This document shows positions 56,220 to 64,000 of a stretch of DNA of 64,000 bases, in pieces (the first letter of the stretch is position 1; the number at the start of each line of letters is the position of its first letter). The notes under the pieces were generated by a model. That model saw only the letters and a program-made list of their open reading frames with translations. It ran no database searches and had not been told where the DNA came from. This DNA is from Mycobacterium sp. D16Q13 (GTDB lineage Bacteria; Actinomycetota; Actinomycetes; Mycobacteriales; Mycobacteriaceae), in NCBI RefSeq assembly GCF_002013375.1, contig NZ_MAEW01000014.1, positions 235,755 to 299,754 on the forward strand, in the 5' to 3' direction. The position numbers were made by a program, and so were the translations under genes.

Positions 56220-57209
56220 TTAGCGGCGGATCTCGGCCCGGATTTGATCCCAGGTCCCGCTGGCGATTTTGTCGCGCACGTTGTCGGTCAGTTCGGCCTC
56301 GGCCAGGAAGGCACGTGCTCCGCCACCGCGGGTTGGCACGTAGGGGAAGTCGGCCGCGAACATGACACGATCGGAACCGACCACCTCCAGCGCCCACTTC
56401 AGGTATCGATGGCTAAAGACGCCGCCCGGGGTCAGAAACGCGTTGTGGCACACGTAGTCGGTGATGGTCCGCTCCAAATGCGCCACGCCGGCGAGGCCAT
56501 CGACTCGGTCCAGGTAGAACGGCAACATCTCTCCCCAATGGCCCAAGATGATCTGCAAATTCGGGAACCGATCGAACACTCCGGCCAGCACCAGACGAAG
56601 GAACTGCAACCCGGCGTCGTAATGCCAGCCCACGCCGTAAGTGGCCAGGGCGGTACCGACTTGGTCACCCAAACCCCCGTAGTAGGCCTGCCGGACCGGT
56701 AGCGGCGGGGTTTGCGGATGCAAGTACAGCGGCGCCCGCAGCGCCTCAGCTGCCTCGAACAGAGGCCAGAACTGCTTGTGATCGATGGACTCCCCCTGGA
56801 CACGACCAAAGATCAGTGCGCCGTCGAAACCTAGTTCCCGCACCGCTCGATCCAATTCTGCCGCAGCCTGTTCGGGATTTTGTGGCGCCAAGGTCGCAAA
56901 CGCTTGAAATCGCTGCGGGTGTCGAGACACGGCCTCGGCGATCTCATTGTTGATCGCAGTTTGCAACGCGACGGCATCGACTGCCGGAAGGTCGAACAGT
57001 CCAGGTGTGGTCAACGACAACACCTGCACGTCGATACCGGCGTCATCCATCAGCGCCAGCCGGCGCTCGCCCAGGGACGCCAGATTGCGGGCCAGGTCTG
57101 ATGCAGCGTCAAGCGACGCCATCGGATCACGCCCCTGGTGGGGTAGCCGTTCCCACGCCGACGCGACCGACGGCAGGAGATAGTGCTCCTCGAGCGCGCT
57201 GATCTTCAC
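56220..57209 (-). CDS. Amidohydrolase_2 family, decarboxylase-like
   Basis: A 329-residue TIM-barrel protein of the ACMSD / gamma-resorcylate decarboxylase group. Metal-site features are EEHYLL at the N-terminus (the Glu-x-His form), PLYLHPQTPP near residue 165, IILGHWGEMLPF near residue 217 and FAADFPYVPT near residue 290 with the catalytic Asp. It would decarboxylate or hydrolyse an aromatic acid. A GTG start follows GGAGG. It is divergent from the SoxR-type gene, with a SoxR-box-like palindrome between them. Confidence 0.87.
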   Translation of the reverse strand: MKISALEEHYLLPSVASAWERLPHQGRDPMASLDAASDLARNLASLGERRLALMDDAGIDVQVLSLTTPGLFDLPAVDAVALQTAINNEIAEAVSRHPQRFQAFATLAPQNPEQAAAELDRAVRELGFDGALIFGRVQGESIDHKQFWPLFEAAEALRAPLYLHPQTPPLPVRQAYYGGLGDQVGTALATYGVGWHYDAGLQFLRLVLAGVFDRFPNLQIILGHWGEMLPFYLDRVDGLAGVAHLERTITDYVCHNAFLTPGGVFSHRYLKWALEVVGSDRVMFAADFPYVPTRGGGARAFLAEAELTDNVRDKIASGTWDQIRAEIRR

Positions 57210-57311
57210 GATCTGACCTCCGCTACCATCGGCCCACGGCCAGGTGCGAGGCTTCCCCGAACGGTACGGAGGTCTCGCGCCTCCAAGTCGATACCCATGC
57301 CGGGTAGGTTA

Positions 57312-57335
57312 TGACTTCAAGTCCAGTTGAAGTCA
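57312..57335. promoter_or_regulatory. Perfect SoxR-type operator
   Basis: TGACTTCAA-GTCCAG-TTGAAGTCA, 9-bp arms with a 6-base spacer, 15 bp upstream of the soxR start used here. SoxR boxes in other bacteria have the same CTTCAAG/CTTGAAG-like halves. Confidence 0.7.
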
Positions 57336-57349
57336 AGGGAGAGAAGCCG

Positions 57350-57805
57350 TTGTCGCACAAACCAACCGACATGCTCACCGTCGGCGAGGTAGCCCAACGC
57401 GCCGGAATCGCCACGAGCGCCGTGCGTTTTTACGAAGACCAAGGCCTCATCAGTTCGGCGCGCACACTCGGGAATCAGCGCCGCTATCCCCGCCACGTAT
57501 TGCGTCGCATCAGCATCATCCAAGCTGCCCGCCGGTTCGGCGTCACCCTGGCCGAGGTGTCCGCCGTCTTCGCCGACCTGCCCGACAACCGCATGCCGAG
57601 CAAGTCCGACTGGAACCGCATCTCTCGTCGCTGGCACGCTCAACTCCAAGCTCGACGCCGCGAGATCGAACACCTCGAAAACGAACTCACCGGATGCATC
57701 GGTTGCGGCTGCCTATCACTGGCCACCTGCCGCATCGTCAATCACGACGACGAACTCGCCCGGCACGGACCCGGCCCACGACGACTCATCAAACCCATCG
57801 ACTGA
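57350..57805 (+). CDS. soxR: SoxR-type MerR-family [2Fe-2S] regulator
   Basis: A 151-residue MerR protein. HTH: MLTVGEVAQRAGIATSAVRF then YEDQGLISSARTLGNQRRY. The C-terminal cluster motif CIGCGCLSLATC has the C-x2-C-x-C-x5-C spacing of SoxR, so it should carry a [2Fe-2S] cluster sensing redox-active compounds. TTG at 57350 is taken as start because AAGGGAGAG precedes it and the ATG at 57311 lies inside the operator; ATG at 57371 is possible. In actinobacteria SoxR usually activates a few oxidoreductases; here the divergent amidohydrolase is the obvious neighbour. Confidence 0.88.
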   Translation: MSHKPTDMLTVGEVAQRAGIATSAVRFYEDQGLISSARTLGNQRRYPRHVLRRISIIQAARRFGVTLAEVSAVFADLPDNRMPSKSDWNRISRRWHAQLQARRREIEHLENELTGCIGCGCLSLATCRIVNHDDELARHGPGPRRLIKPID

Positions 57806-58397
57806 ATCGCACCCGCTGCCCAAGGGCGGGCGTCGACGCTGTGTCGTACCGCAATAGTTAACTGCCAGCCGGGGACGAGGGTCATCTTCTCGGCCCGTAG
57901 AGCTATGAGCATGGAAGCAGTTGGTAGATATCGCAATTCGATTCCACGTCAAGGCGTCTACCTTCTCGGCCGAAGCGCAAGTAGTCGGAGTATGTTTGCC
58001 GTCGAGGGTTCGCAGTAACCATAGTGCGGCTATGCACGCTGACCAGGTCGTCACACGGCCGATTCGTAGCGTGGGGAATCGAGAGGCCCATCGCCGGACG
58101 CCGTGTGACCAGGTAAAGACTGTTCGTCGAGTTGCCACGAATATGCACTAATCGAATATGCAAAGTTGCCAGTAGACCTTGGATGAGGCTCGCGAGAACC
58201 GAGCCGTCTACGACTACTGCTTGGCTGACCTCGAAAGCTACCTTGACGCAGTCGAAGCCGGGGACACAGAGACCCTGAGCCGATTCATCGCGGCCGCATA
58301 TCACCTGAGAGTTCATTGCGGCGGCTCGTCACCAATGCCCCTTCAAATGGATCCCGGTGGCCGCAGGGACGGTGAAGGAGTGGTTAGGGTAGCGAGC
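57806..58397. other. 592-bp stretch without an assigned gene
   Basis: Contains the 10-bp inverted repeat at 58050-58109 and, from 58179, the upstream in-frame extension of the membrane-anchored protein. Nothing else is recognised. Confidence 0.4.
58050..58109. repeat. Inverted repeat with 10-bp arms and 40-base loop
   Basis: GTCACACGGC at 58050-58059 and GCCGTGTGAC at 58100-58109, in a gene-free stretch (57806-58178) between soxR and the membrane-anchored protein. No gene is recognised there. Confidence 0.5.
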
Positions 58398-59150
58398 ATG
58401 ACTGTGCACGACCGGTTCGCTGAGCTTTCCCAGCGGATCACCGCGCTGACGGGGCATACCATCAGCCGCGACCAGGTGATGGCAGTGGCCGACCAGGCCT
58501 TCAAGCAGCAGATCGATCTCGACGACGACGGCCAGCTGCGCACGCTGGTAGCAGAACGCGCTGCACCGCTGACTGCCGGTGGACCCGCAGTGCCGGGCAT
58601 ACAGTCTGGCCAGCCTGCTGAATCGGAGAACGCTGCCTCGACCTTTTCAGCACCCACGCCGTCATCCGCGGCGTCCGGGAACCGCCGGATGCGATGGGCG
58701 GTAGTCGTTTCTGTGGCAGTACTAGTGATCGCGGGGGGCGCCACCGCCTACTTCGTGATCCGACGCGCCTCGAACCACTGCGACACTACGGTCGCCGCCG
58801 CCGAGGAGGTTGCCCACCTGAGCCTCGAGTTCACCGGTCTCGCAGATCAGAACCTGCCCGCGCTCAAGGAGCGTCTATCCCCCGAGGTTTACACACAGTC
58901 CGAACAGGCATTCCGCTCCGTCAGCACGATTCCTGGCGCAGATCGATACGTCTCGCATATCGCCGAGCTGACCAGCAAGCAGGTCGAGTGCTCCGGTACC
59001 AACGCCCGCGTTGAGTCACAGATCGCCTGGTCGGTAACAACACCTAGAAACCCTGCACCGCAGACCACGCACGGAACCTGGGCCACCACTCTCGAGTACC
59101 AGAAGAACCGGTGGATCGTCACCAAGGTTGAGTACGCGTCTAAGCACTGA
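58398..59150 (+). CDS. Membrane-anchored hypothetical protein
   Basis: About 250 residues: a helical cytoplasmic part (MTVHDRFAELSQRITALTGH), a Pro/Ala/Ser linker, one transmembrane helix (WAVVVSVAVLVIAGGATAYF near residue 98) and an extracytoplasmic domain with two Cys (SNHCDTTV and KQVECSG) that could pair. Family not recognised. The frame is open from 58179, and that upstream part (DYCLADLESYLDAVEAGDTE) looks protein-like but less GC3-biased, so a longer protein or a fused remnant is possible. Confidence 0.62.
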   Translation: MTVHDRFAELSQRITALTGHTISRDQVMAVADQAFKQQIDLDDDGQLRTLVAERAAPLTAGGPAVPGIQSGQPAESENAASTFSAPTPSSAASGNRRMRWAVVVSVAVLVIAGGATAYFVIRRASNHCDTTVAAAEEVAHLSLEFTGLADQNLPALKERLSPEVYTQSEQAFRSVSTIPGADRYVSHIAELTSKQVECSGTNARVESQIAWSVTTPRNPAPQTTHGTWATTLEYQKNRWIVTKVEYASKH

Positions 59151-59346
59151 GGTGGCCGGTCCTGAGCGATTTGGCCGCGAGACGCCCACCCCCGCGCGCC
59201 GGACGGCTGACGGCGTTTCTCCCCCGTCGCAACTCAACTGAATCGCAGGTGCTCGTTGCAGCTTGCTCGCTGCCGCTCGAGTCACGGGTCGACCGCCGGG
59301 GCCGGTTGACAGCCGCGCCAGAAATCCAGGGGCTTCCGCATTTTGC

Positions 59347-59595
59347 TCAGCGGAAAAAAGGTTCAACCGTGCCACTGAGCTTGACGACCATAGGATTTCC
59401 GCGGCGATCCTTCGCGGTGGGGACTTCAACACGCACCCAACCCTCGGCCACGTTGTATTCGTGAACATTGGTTTTCTCGACGCCATTAAAGCGAATACCC
59501 ACGTCGCGGCGAAGCACCTCTTCGCTATAGAAGGCGCTGCGCGGATCGATGGAGAGGTGATTCGGCGGAACGTCTGTGTTCTGATCCTCGGACAT
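59347..59595 (-). CDS. DUF3297 family protein
   Basis: An 82-residue protein typical of DUF3297: PPNHLSIDPRSAFYSEEVLR, then GIRFNGVEKTNVHEYNVAEG, and an end KLSGTVEPFFR. These small soluble proteins are widespread and uncharacterised. A short GAAGG precedes the ATG. It is an isolated gene; TTCTC-A-GAGAA, a small palindrome about 40 bp upstream, may be its operator. Confidence 0.87.
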   Translation of the reverse strand: MSEDQNTDVPPNHLSIDPRSAFYSEEVLRRDVGIRFNGVEKTNVHEYNVAEGWVRVEVPTAKDRRGNPMVVKLSGTVEPFFR

Positions 59596-59646
59596 GATTG
59601 CCTTCGTTGAATGCTGTGCTAAGTGCTCGGATTGTTCTCAGAGAAT

Positions 59647-59679
59647 CTACGCGACCCTGCAGTAGCGGGCCGCGCGTAG
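59647..59679. repeat. Stem-loop upstream of the DUF3297 gene
   Basis: CTACGCG pairs with CGCGTAG, with an inner CCC/GGG step. No tRNA or known RNA family fits. Confidence 0.4.
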
Positions 59680-59681
59680 GT

Positions 59682-59840
59682 CTAGGAGGGCCGCTCTCCC
59701 CTGCCGCTTCTGATGAATTCCGCACGTTCGTATCGGGAGGAATGCGCCACTCTCCCCTCGTGCGCATCCACCAAGCTGAGTACCGCATCTTCGTAGGCGA
59801 TCAGCGCCTGCGCCATCGACGTACCCCACTGTTGCTGCAT
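59682..59840 (-). CDS. Possible 52-residue small protein
   Basis: A minus-strand frame starting MQQQWGTSMAQALIAYEDAV and ending in RSGRGERPS. It has high GC3 and a helix-like, non-repetitive composition, but no clear Shine-Dalgarno and no recognised family. It lies between the DUF3297 and YaeQ genes and may be a real short gene or chance. Confidence 0.3.
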   Translation of the reverse strand: MQQQWGTSMAQALIAYEDAVLSLVDAHEGRVAHSSRYERAEFIRSGRGERPS

Positions 59841-59947
59841 GGTTGCGTGCCTGGGTGGCGACTCGAACCGGCATCTGGCTAGGCGTCGTGACCGCTAAAT
59901 GCGACCTGACTGCTCGGGGGGGGCACCACTTGGGTGGACACTATGAC

Positions 59948-60499
59948 GTGGCCCTTTCTGCAACAGTTTTCAAAGTCGAACTTGGCGTCTCCGATGTCGA
60001 TCACGGTTACTACGCCGATCACGCACTGACCGTGGCCCGTCATCCCAGCGAGACCGATGAGCGGATGGTGGTGCGCTTGTTGGCTTTTGGGCTTCGTGCA
60101 CACCGACTCAGCGACGTCGACGGCGAGTTGGCGTTCGGGCCAGGCCTGTCCACTCCGGGTGTACCGGACTTGCGGCTCGCCGACTACACCGGCCGGATCC
60201 TGGAGTGGGTCAACGTCGGCCAGCCCGATGAACGCGCATTGGGCAAGGCGGCCAGCCAGGCCGACCAGGTGCTGCTCTTCCCATTCGCCGCCGGCGTGGC
60301 CACCTGGTGGCGCACCGTCGGCCCCAAAGTGGCGGGGCTATCGAACCTGTCGGTAATGCAGATACCGAATGCAGCGGTACAGCAACTGGCCCAGGCTGTC
60401 GATCGACGGGTCTCGGCGCAGGTGATGGTGATCGAAGGTCAGGTGACGATGACCGTAAGCGGGGTCGACGTCACCTTCACGCCCGAGCCATTGGAGTGA
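59948..60499 (+). CDS. YaeQ family protein
   Basis: A 183-residue YaeQ protein, a compact fold related to PD-(D/E)XK nucleases. Landmarks: ALSATVFKVELGVSDVDHGY at the start, HALTVARHPSETDERMVVRL near residue 20, GRILEWVNVGQPDERALGKA near residue 92. Length equals the family norm when started at GTG 59948, after which the sequence matches from the first residue; the longer frame from 59843 adds an unrelated head. YaeQ was first noted in enterobacteria as a multicopy suppressor of loss of the antiterminator RfaH. A Rho gene lies 0.77 kb downstream. Confidence 0.88.
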   Translation: MALSATVFKVELGVSDVDHGYYADHALTVARHPSETDERMVVRLLAFGLRAHRLSDVDGELAFGPGLSTPGVPDLRLADYTGRILEWVNVGQPDERALGKAASQADQVLLFPFAAGVATWWRTVGPKVAGLSNLSVMQIPNAAVQQLAQAVDRRVSAQVMVIEGQVTMTVSGVDVTFTPEPLE

Positions 60500-60524
60500 A
60501 CGTATGAGCCCGAGTTGCTAGTCG

Positions 60525-60716
60525 ATGGCGTTAGCGTCACGGATGCTGATGTGGGCCGGAATGGACGCCGCCTGCGAGCTCGACGCGCGGGGCAAGACTG
60601 CCCACGCCCGGGCTCAGCAGCACGCTCGGCGCCCGTACCGGGCCACGCTTATCTTGAGCCGACCGGAGATGGACTATGCAGAGTTACCAGCAACCTACTC
60701 CGTTTTTATCAGATGA
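60525..60716 (+). pseudogene. Possible remnant of a PD-(D/E)XK (Rpn-like) protein
   Basis: A 63-residue frame with AHARAQQHARRPYRATLILS then PEMDYAELPATYSVFIR before a stop. The RR-x-Y ... Y-x-ELP-x-Y-x-IFI layout recalls the core of Rpn-type recombination-promoting nucleases, but the nuclease residues themselves are not all visible. Weak support. Confidence 0.25.
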
Positions 60717-61005
60717 ATCGAGCCCGTCGTAGAACAGGCACGCATGCTTGGCCCAAGCTAAAGCCGTGACCCGGTGCCGCCTTTCGCCCGGCCGACGACG
60801 AGGTGTGCATTTCCCACACCAACAGTTCAGAATCCTCGGTCGCAGTAATTCGGTGCCCACCTGTTGCGGTGAGACGGACGGCGTCCCCATTGGTTAACGG
60901 GCGCATGGCCGATATCATCGGCATGGCAGCGCCACAAGGCTTGACTTCCCTAAACTTCTGCCCTACATTTCCGATTAGTCGGTAGCCTTTCCGTGTACTT
61001 GCCAC
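60709..61005 (-). CDS. Possible small protein, 98 residues
   Basis: A GTG-started frame, ASTRKGYRLIGNVGQKFREV at the start, with a beta-rich centre (GDAVRLTATGGHRITATEDS then ELLVWEMHTSS). The first 65 residues look like a real protein; the tail is less convincing. No family recognised and no neighbour suggests a role. The remaining stretch 61006-61264 shows no gene and should contain the rho promoter. Confidence 0.35.
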   Translation of the reverse strand: MASTRKGYRLIGNVGQKFREVKPCGAAMPMISAMRPLTNGDAVRLTATGGHRITATEDSELLVWEMHTSSSAGRKAAPGHGFSLGQACVPVLRRARFI

Positions 61006-61264
61006 GCTTGTTAGCGTCGGATCAAGGCAGAACGACTGTCCCCCAGACGAGTCCGACGTTGGTTTGACTCATCTCACACCGAGATCACGTTCTACACGTC
61101 AATCTCATTCTGAAAATCAACCCACGCAAGGTTGATAGTCCGGGGCGCGACCTTCATCGGCGGCCCCACATTCCCACTGCTTCGTGCTGCTCGATCTAAC
61201 ACGGTTCTCCTGAACTGCGACAGCCGAAGCCTTCCATTGAGCTGCCATAAAGAAGGGAACATTC

Positions 61265-62569
61265 ATGACAAGCGAGGACCTAATCACCACTGCGGCAACC
61301 GAAGTAAAGACCGATGGCCTTGCGAGCCGCGATGATCCGAGCACGAGCACGAGCACGAGCGGTAGCCGATTCCGCGATCGCAGTCGAGGACGAGAGCAAT
61401 CCGCCCGAATCACCGAGGGGCACACGCTACGAACATTCTCGGGGATTGTGGACATTCGGGATGGTCGCGCATTTGTGTGCACCTCGGGCTATCTGACAGG
61501 TCCCGATGATCTACAGCTGTCGATGAAACAGATCCGCGACATCGGACTGCGCCGCGGTGACGCTGTCACTGGCCTCGCCCCGGCTGCTCCTGAAAGAGAA
61601 GGCAATGGCAACCGTCAAGGACACAAGTTCAGCGGGATGGTCCGTCTGGATTCCGTTAATGGCCGAAGTATCGAAAAAGCCAAGGAGCGGCCTGATTTCA
61701 GCAAGATGACCCCGCTCTATCCGAATGAACGATTGCGCCTCGAAACAACATCGGATCGGCTGACAACCCGCGTAATCGACCTGATCATGCCGATAGGCAA
61801 AGGGCAGCGTGCGCTGATCCAGTCGCCCCCCAAAGCCGGCAAGACGACCATACTTCAAGACATCGCCAACGCTGTCGCGGTCAACAACCCCGAATGCCAC
61901 CTCATGGTGGTGCTCGCTGACGAGCGTCCAGAAGAAGTCACTGATATGCAGCGCTCGGTCAAAGGCGAGGTGATCGCATCGACATTCGACCGCCCGCCCG
62001 CGGACCACACGCACGTAGCTGAACTGGCGATCGAGCGAGCCAAGCGTTTGGTTGAGTACGGCGAAGATGTTGTGGTGCTTTTTGATTCGATCACCAGGCT
62101 AGGCAGGGCGTACAACAACTCATCACCTGCCTCGGGGCGCATCCTGTCCGGTGGTATCGATTCGTCCGCGCTTTATCCGCCGAAGCGGCTGCTTGGGGCG
62201 GCGCGCAATATCGAAGACGGTGGTTCACTGACGATTATCGCGACCGCGTTGGTGGAGACGGGTTCCCAAGGTGACACGGTGATCTTCGAAGAGTTCAAGA
62301 GCACGGGCAACGCGGAACTGAAGCTTGACCGCAAGGTCGCTGAACGACGCGTCTTTCCGGCAGTGGACGTGCATCCTTCCAGTACACGGAAGGACGAACT
62401 CCTGATGTCCGCAGAGGAGGGAGCGATTGTGCAGAAGCTGCGCCGGGTGCTGTCCGGCCTTGACTCACAACAAGCCATCGATCTTCTCGTGAGCCGGCTC
62501 AAGAAGACACGAAACAACGCCGAATTCCTACTGCAGGTGCAAAAGGGTGCACCACCGGTGTCTGCCTAA
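61265..62569 (+). CDS. Short transcription termination factor Rho
   Basis: A 434-residue Rho. A short N-terminal Ser/Thr/Arg region (STSTSTSGSR) leads to the RNA-binding part (TFSGIVDIRDGRAFVCTSGY), then the hexameric ATPase: Walker A SPPKAGKTTILQD near residue 190, Walker B VVVLFDSITRLGRAYNN near residue 265, the Q-loop LSGGIDSSALYPPKR and the C-terminal LRRVLSGLDSQQAIDLL. It lacks the very long Arg/Gly/Asn-rich N-terminal insertion of the housekeeping mycobacterial Rho, so it is probably a second, accessory Rho. AAGGGAAC precedes the ATG. A terminator-recognition or competitor role is open. Confidence 0.92.
   Translation: MTSEDLITTAATEVKTDGLASRDDPSTSTSTSGSRFRDRSRGREQSARITEGHTLRTFSGIVDIRDGRAFVCTSGYLTGPDDLQLSMKQIRDIGLRRGDAVTGLAPAAPEREGNGNRQGHKFSGMVRLDSVNGRSIEKAKERPDFSKMTPLYPNERLRLETTSDRLTTRVIDLIMPIGKGQRALIQSPPKAGKTTILQDIANAVAVNNPECHLMVVLADERPEEVTDMQRSVKGEVIASTFDRPPADHTHVAELAIERAKRLVEYGEDVVVLFDSITRLGRAYNNSSPASGRILSGGIDSSALYPPKRLLGAARNIEDGGSLTIIATALVETGSQGDTVIFEEFKSTGNAELKLDRKVAERRVFPAVDVHPSSTRKDELLMSAEEGAIVQKLRRVLSGLDSQQAIDLLVSRLKKTRNNAEFLLQVQKGAPPVSA
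61339..61360 (+). repeat. GAGCAC hexanucleotide repeat in rho
   Basis: Three perfect GAGCAC units plus GAGC, read in frame as alternating Ser and Thr. Copy number could vary without frameshift. Confidence 0.85.
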
Positions 62570-62601
62570 GACAACCACTTCGGCACGAATCGCCACCGCG
62601 T

Positions 62602-63210
62602 CTACAGCCCGGAAGGTACGACCCGGTCGTTGACCGTCACCTCGACCTGACCGGTCTTCGGGTTGTATTCGATCTTGCCGTGCTCGAAGGTCGACACGAG
62701 CAGATCGCCGACTGCGTTCTCATCGCTGGTGGGTAGCCCCAGCGGGCCCGCCGAGCCGTTATCGCCGGTGATCGAGGGTGTGCCGTCCGGGTCGCGTTGG
62801 ACATTCCAGGCCTCCCGGATCTTGCCCACGACGATGTATGCGGGCGTACCTGCCTGGTTGTTCTTGGCGATGATCGCGCCGCCCTGGAACTGCTGGAACA
62901 CCGCGCCACTCTCCCGTGTGCCCGCGTTGCGGTCACCCGTCAAGGCCTTACCGAGAGCCTGCTTCTGATCCTCGGTGGCCGACGAATATTTGGCAGCGAT
63001 CGGGCCAGTCAACGTCACCTCGACGTCCCTGTCCCCGATCAGCTTGACCTGGGTGGACTGCGCCGGCGCTGCGGACGAGGTGGTGGCGATCAATCCGACC
63101 CGAGGCGGCGCCGACGTGTCGACACTCGTCCCATTGCCGCAGCTCGCGGTGATCAGCGCACTGGCTGCCAGGCCGACGACTGCCGTGCGGCGGTATGCGA
63201 TCGTCCTCAT
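62602..63210 (-). CDS. LGFP-repeat lipoprotein
   Basis: A 202-residue lipoprotein. Signal peptide MRTIAYRRTAVVGLAASALI ends in the lipobox TASC near residue 23. A Ser/Ala/Thr linker follows, then a domain with LGFP-type repeats (FQQFQGGAIIAKNNQAGTPA; GPLGLPTSDE), which are associated with cell-wall attachment. ATG at 63210 follows GGGAGGAA; the longer frame to 63294 would bury the signal peptide. It is convergent with rho at 32 bp. Confidence 0.86.
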   Translation of the reverse strand: MRTIAYRRTAVVGLAASALITASCGNGTSVDTSAPPRVGLIATTSSAAPAQSTQVKLIGDRDVEVTLTGPIAAKYSSATEDQKQALGKALTGDRNAGTRESGAVFQQFQGGAIIAKNNQAGTPAYIVVGKIREAWNVQRDPDGTPSITGDNGSAGPLGLPTSDENAVGDLLVSTFEHGKIEYNPKTGQVEVTVNDRVVPSGL

Positions 63211-63451
63211 GAGTTCCTCCCGCGTCTTCCCATGGTGTCGGTCCAGTTGCGGCTGAACCTCTCGCCCGGCCGAGACTACAACCGAACCACTCAACTCGCG
63301 CGGGCGATCGCAGTCTTCATGGGCCCAAGCAGACCTACGACGCAGTTATGGACGGCGGGCGAGGGCATCTGGGTAATGGTCACCGCTGCTCAACGAAATC
63401 CATCACGGTCCTGGGCGAGCTGCATGGCCGATCCTTGCCGCGGAGTCGCCC

Positions 63452-63880
63452 CTAGCTGCACGGATACTGCCCGTTGAGCACACAATTCAACGGTGGCGTG
63501 TAAGAACCGCTCAGTACGCCTCGTAGGCCGCCTGTGGCGGAACCTCCTGGTGCGATGGTGCGATTCCAATTCGCGGGGCCGAGGACGTAGTGCGTGCCCG
63601 ATTGCGCAAGGGTGCTACTCCACGTATGCCGGACGGACTCCCCCATCGGCAGGTCGAATTCAAGCCTCCAATCGGCGAGCGGCACCGTACTCAAGTTGGT
63701 GATGGTGAAGCTGGCGATGAAACCGGTCTGCCACGTCGAGGTCACCGACAACGTCGCTGCGGCAGCAGCTGCGTGAGCTACCGGGGCGGTGGGGATTCCG
63801 AGGACGGCAAGTATGAACGCCGACGCGGCGACGTGAAGCGCTGCGCGCCAGCGTTTCACGCAGTTATCGAGTCCGGCCAT
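63452..63880 (-). CDS. Secreted CBM2 (cellulose/chitin-binding) protein, Rv1987-like
   Basis: A 142-residue secreted protein, the same length as M. tuberculosis Rv1987, which it closely resembles. Signal peptide: LHVAASAFILAVLGIPTAPV with an AHA cleavage near residue 37. The mature part is one CBM2 domain (VTSTWQTGFIASFTITNLST; ANWNRTIAPGGSATGGLRG) with conserved surface Trp residues and two terminal Cys. It has no catalytic domain despite Rv1987's old label of chitinase. ATG at 63880 is used; a TTG at 63901 is possible. Confidence 0.88.
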   Translation of the reverse strand: MAGLDNCVKRWRAALHVAASAFILAVLGIPTAPVAHAAAAAATLSVTSTWQTGFIASFTITNLSTVPLADWRLEFDLPMGESVRHTWSSTLAQSGTHYVLGPANWNRTIAPGGSATGGLRGVLSGSYTPPLNCVLNGQYPCS

Positions 63881-64000
63881 AACAGCCAACACTAAAGCCA
63901 AACCGACGATATTGACCCTCGCACCGCAGGTAAGCCGCAGTACCTTTGCTCAACTGAGACCGTCGTGAAACTTAGTCTCGACTCATTCCCTACCGACCCC

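Noticed and set aside
55870..56397. 175-residue Arg-rich minus-strand frame
   Set aside because: Overlaps the amidohydrolase C-terminus in another phase and has low-complexity composition.
59850..59880. tRNA T-arm-like sequence (GGTTCGAGTC) on the minus strand, possible attachment site
   Set aside because: The bases either side of the loop do not pair as a T-stem and no anticodon or D-arm can be found.

Overview
The window looks like the chromosome of a rapidly growing mycobacterium, most likely of the M. abscessus-chelonae group. That placement is inference, from high GC, polA plus CmtR, KmtR, UPF0060, MmpL and DevR/DevS proteins with strongly mycobacterial sequences, and no 16S gene to fix the species. 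Protein names rest on motifs and remembered family sequences, not on database searches.

Bases 1-22,400 look like ordinary core or semi-core chromosome. They hold the 3' part of polA, a flavoprotein hydroxylase and an FMO / hydrolase / acyl-CoA synthetase operon whose last gene carries a 1-base frameshift in a G8 run. Next come a TetR-FMO divergent pair, a D-aminoacylase-like amidohydrolase and two adjacent metal-efflux modules, each an ArsR-family sensor coupled to a transporter (CmtR-like, then KmtR-like). Small enzymes and transporters follow, then a TetR / phytanoyl-CoA dioxygenase pair with a perfect operator, a polysaccharide deacetylase, CtaG-like and PAP2 membrane proteins, and an ECF sigma factor coupled to a YCII (DGPF) protein. 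A glycosyltransferase, a 2OG-Fe(II) oxygenase and an SDR follow at 22.5-26.4 kb around a 0.9 kb stretch without a clear gene.

Bases 26.5-47.5 kb form a dormancy (DosR/DevR-type) island. It holds five universal stress proteins, a GNAT enzyme, an Rv1733c-like membrane protein, an alcohol dehydrogenase, an Acg-like nitroreductase homologue, a phosphoketolase, DosR and DosS, a SulP transporter, a VIT-family transporter, an MgtA-type P-type ATPase, an Rv2004c-like kinase and several small proteins. The central operon is USP - phosphoketolase - DosR, with 4-bp start/stop overlaps, followed by DosS; a phosphoketolase gene thus sits inside what is otherwise the classical Rv3134c-devR-devS arrangement. 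DosR-box-like sequences, twice as tandem pairs 21-22 bp apart, lie in the island's divergent promoters. The island is bracketed by two decayed copies of one DUF1330 gene in the same orientation.

Bases 47.5-64 kb are a mosaic accessory region. They contain repeats that look like insertion-sequence debris, a thioredoxin-reductase-like flavoprotein, and a head-to-head junction at which an MmpL gene and a second thioredoxin-reductase-like gene have both lost their 5' ends. Beyond it lie an epoxide-hydrolase-like protein, a TetR/SDR pair, a SoxR-type regulator with a perfect 9-bp inverted repeat next to a decarboxylase-like amidohydrolase, DUF3297 and YaeQ proteins, a short Rho factor, an LGFP-repeat lipoprotein and a secreted CBM2 protein close to M. 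tuberculosis Rv1987.
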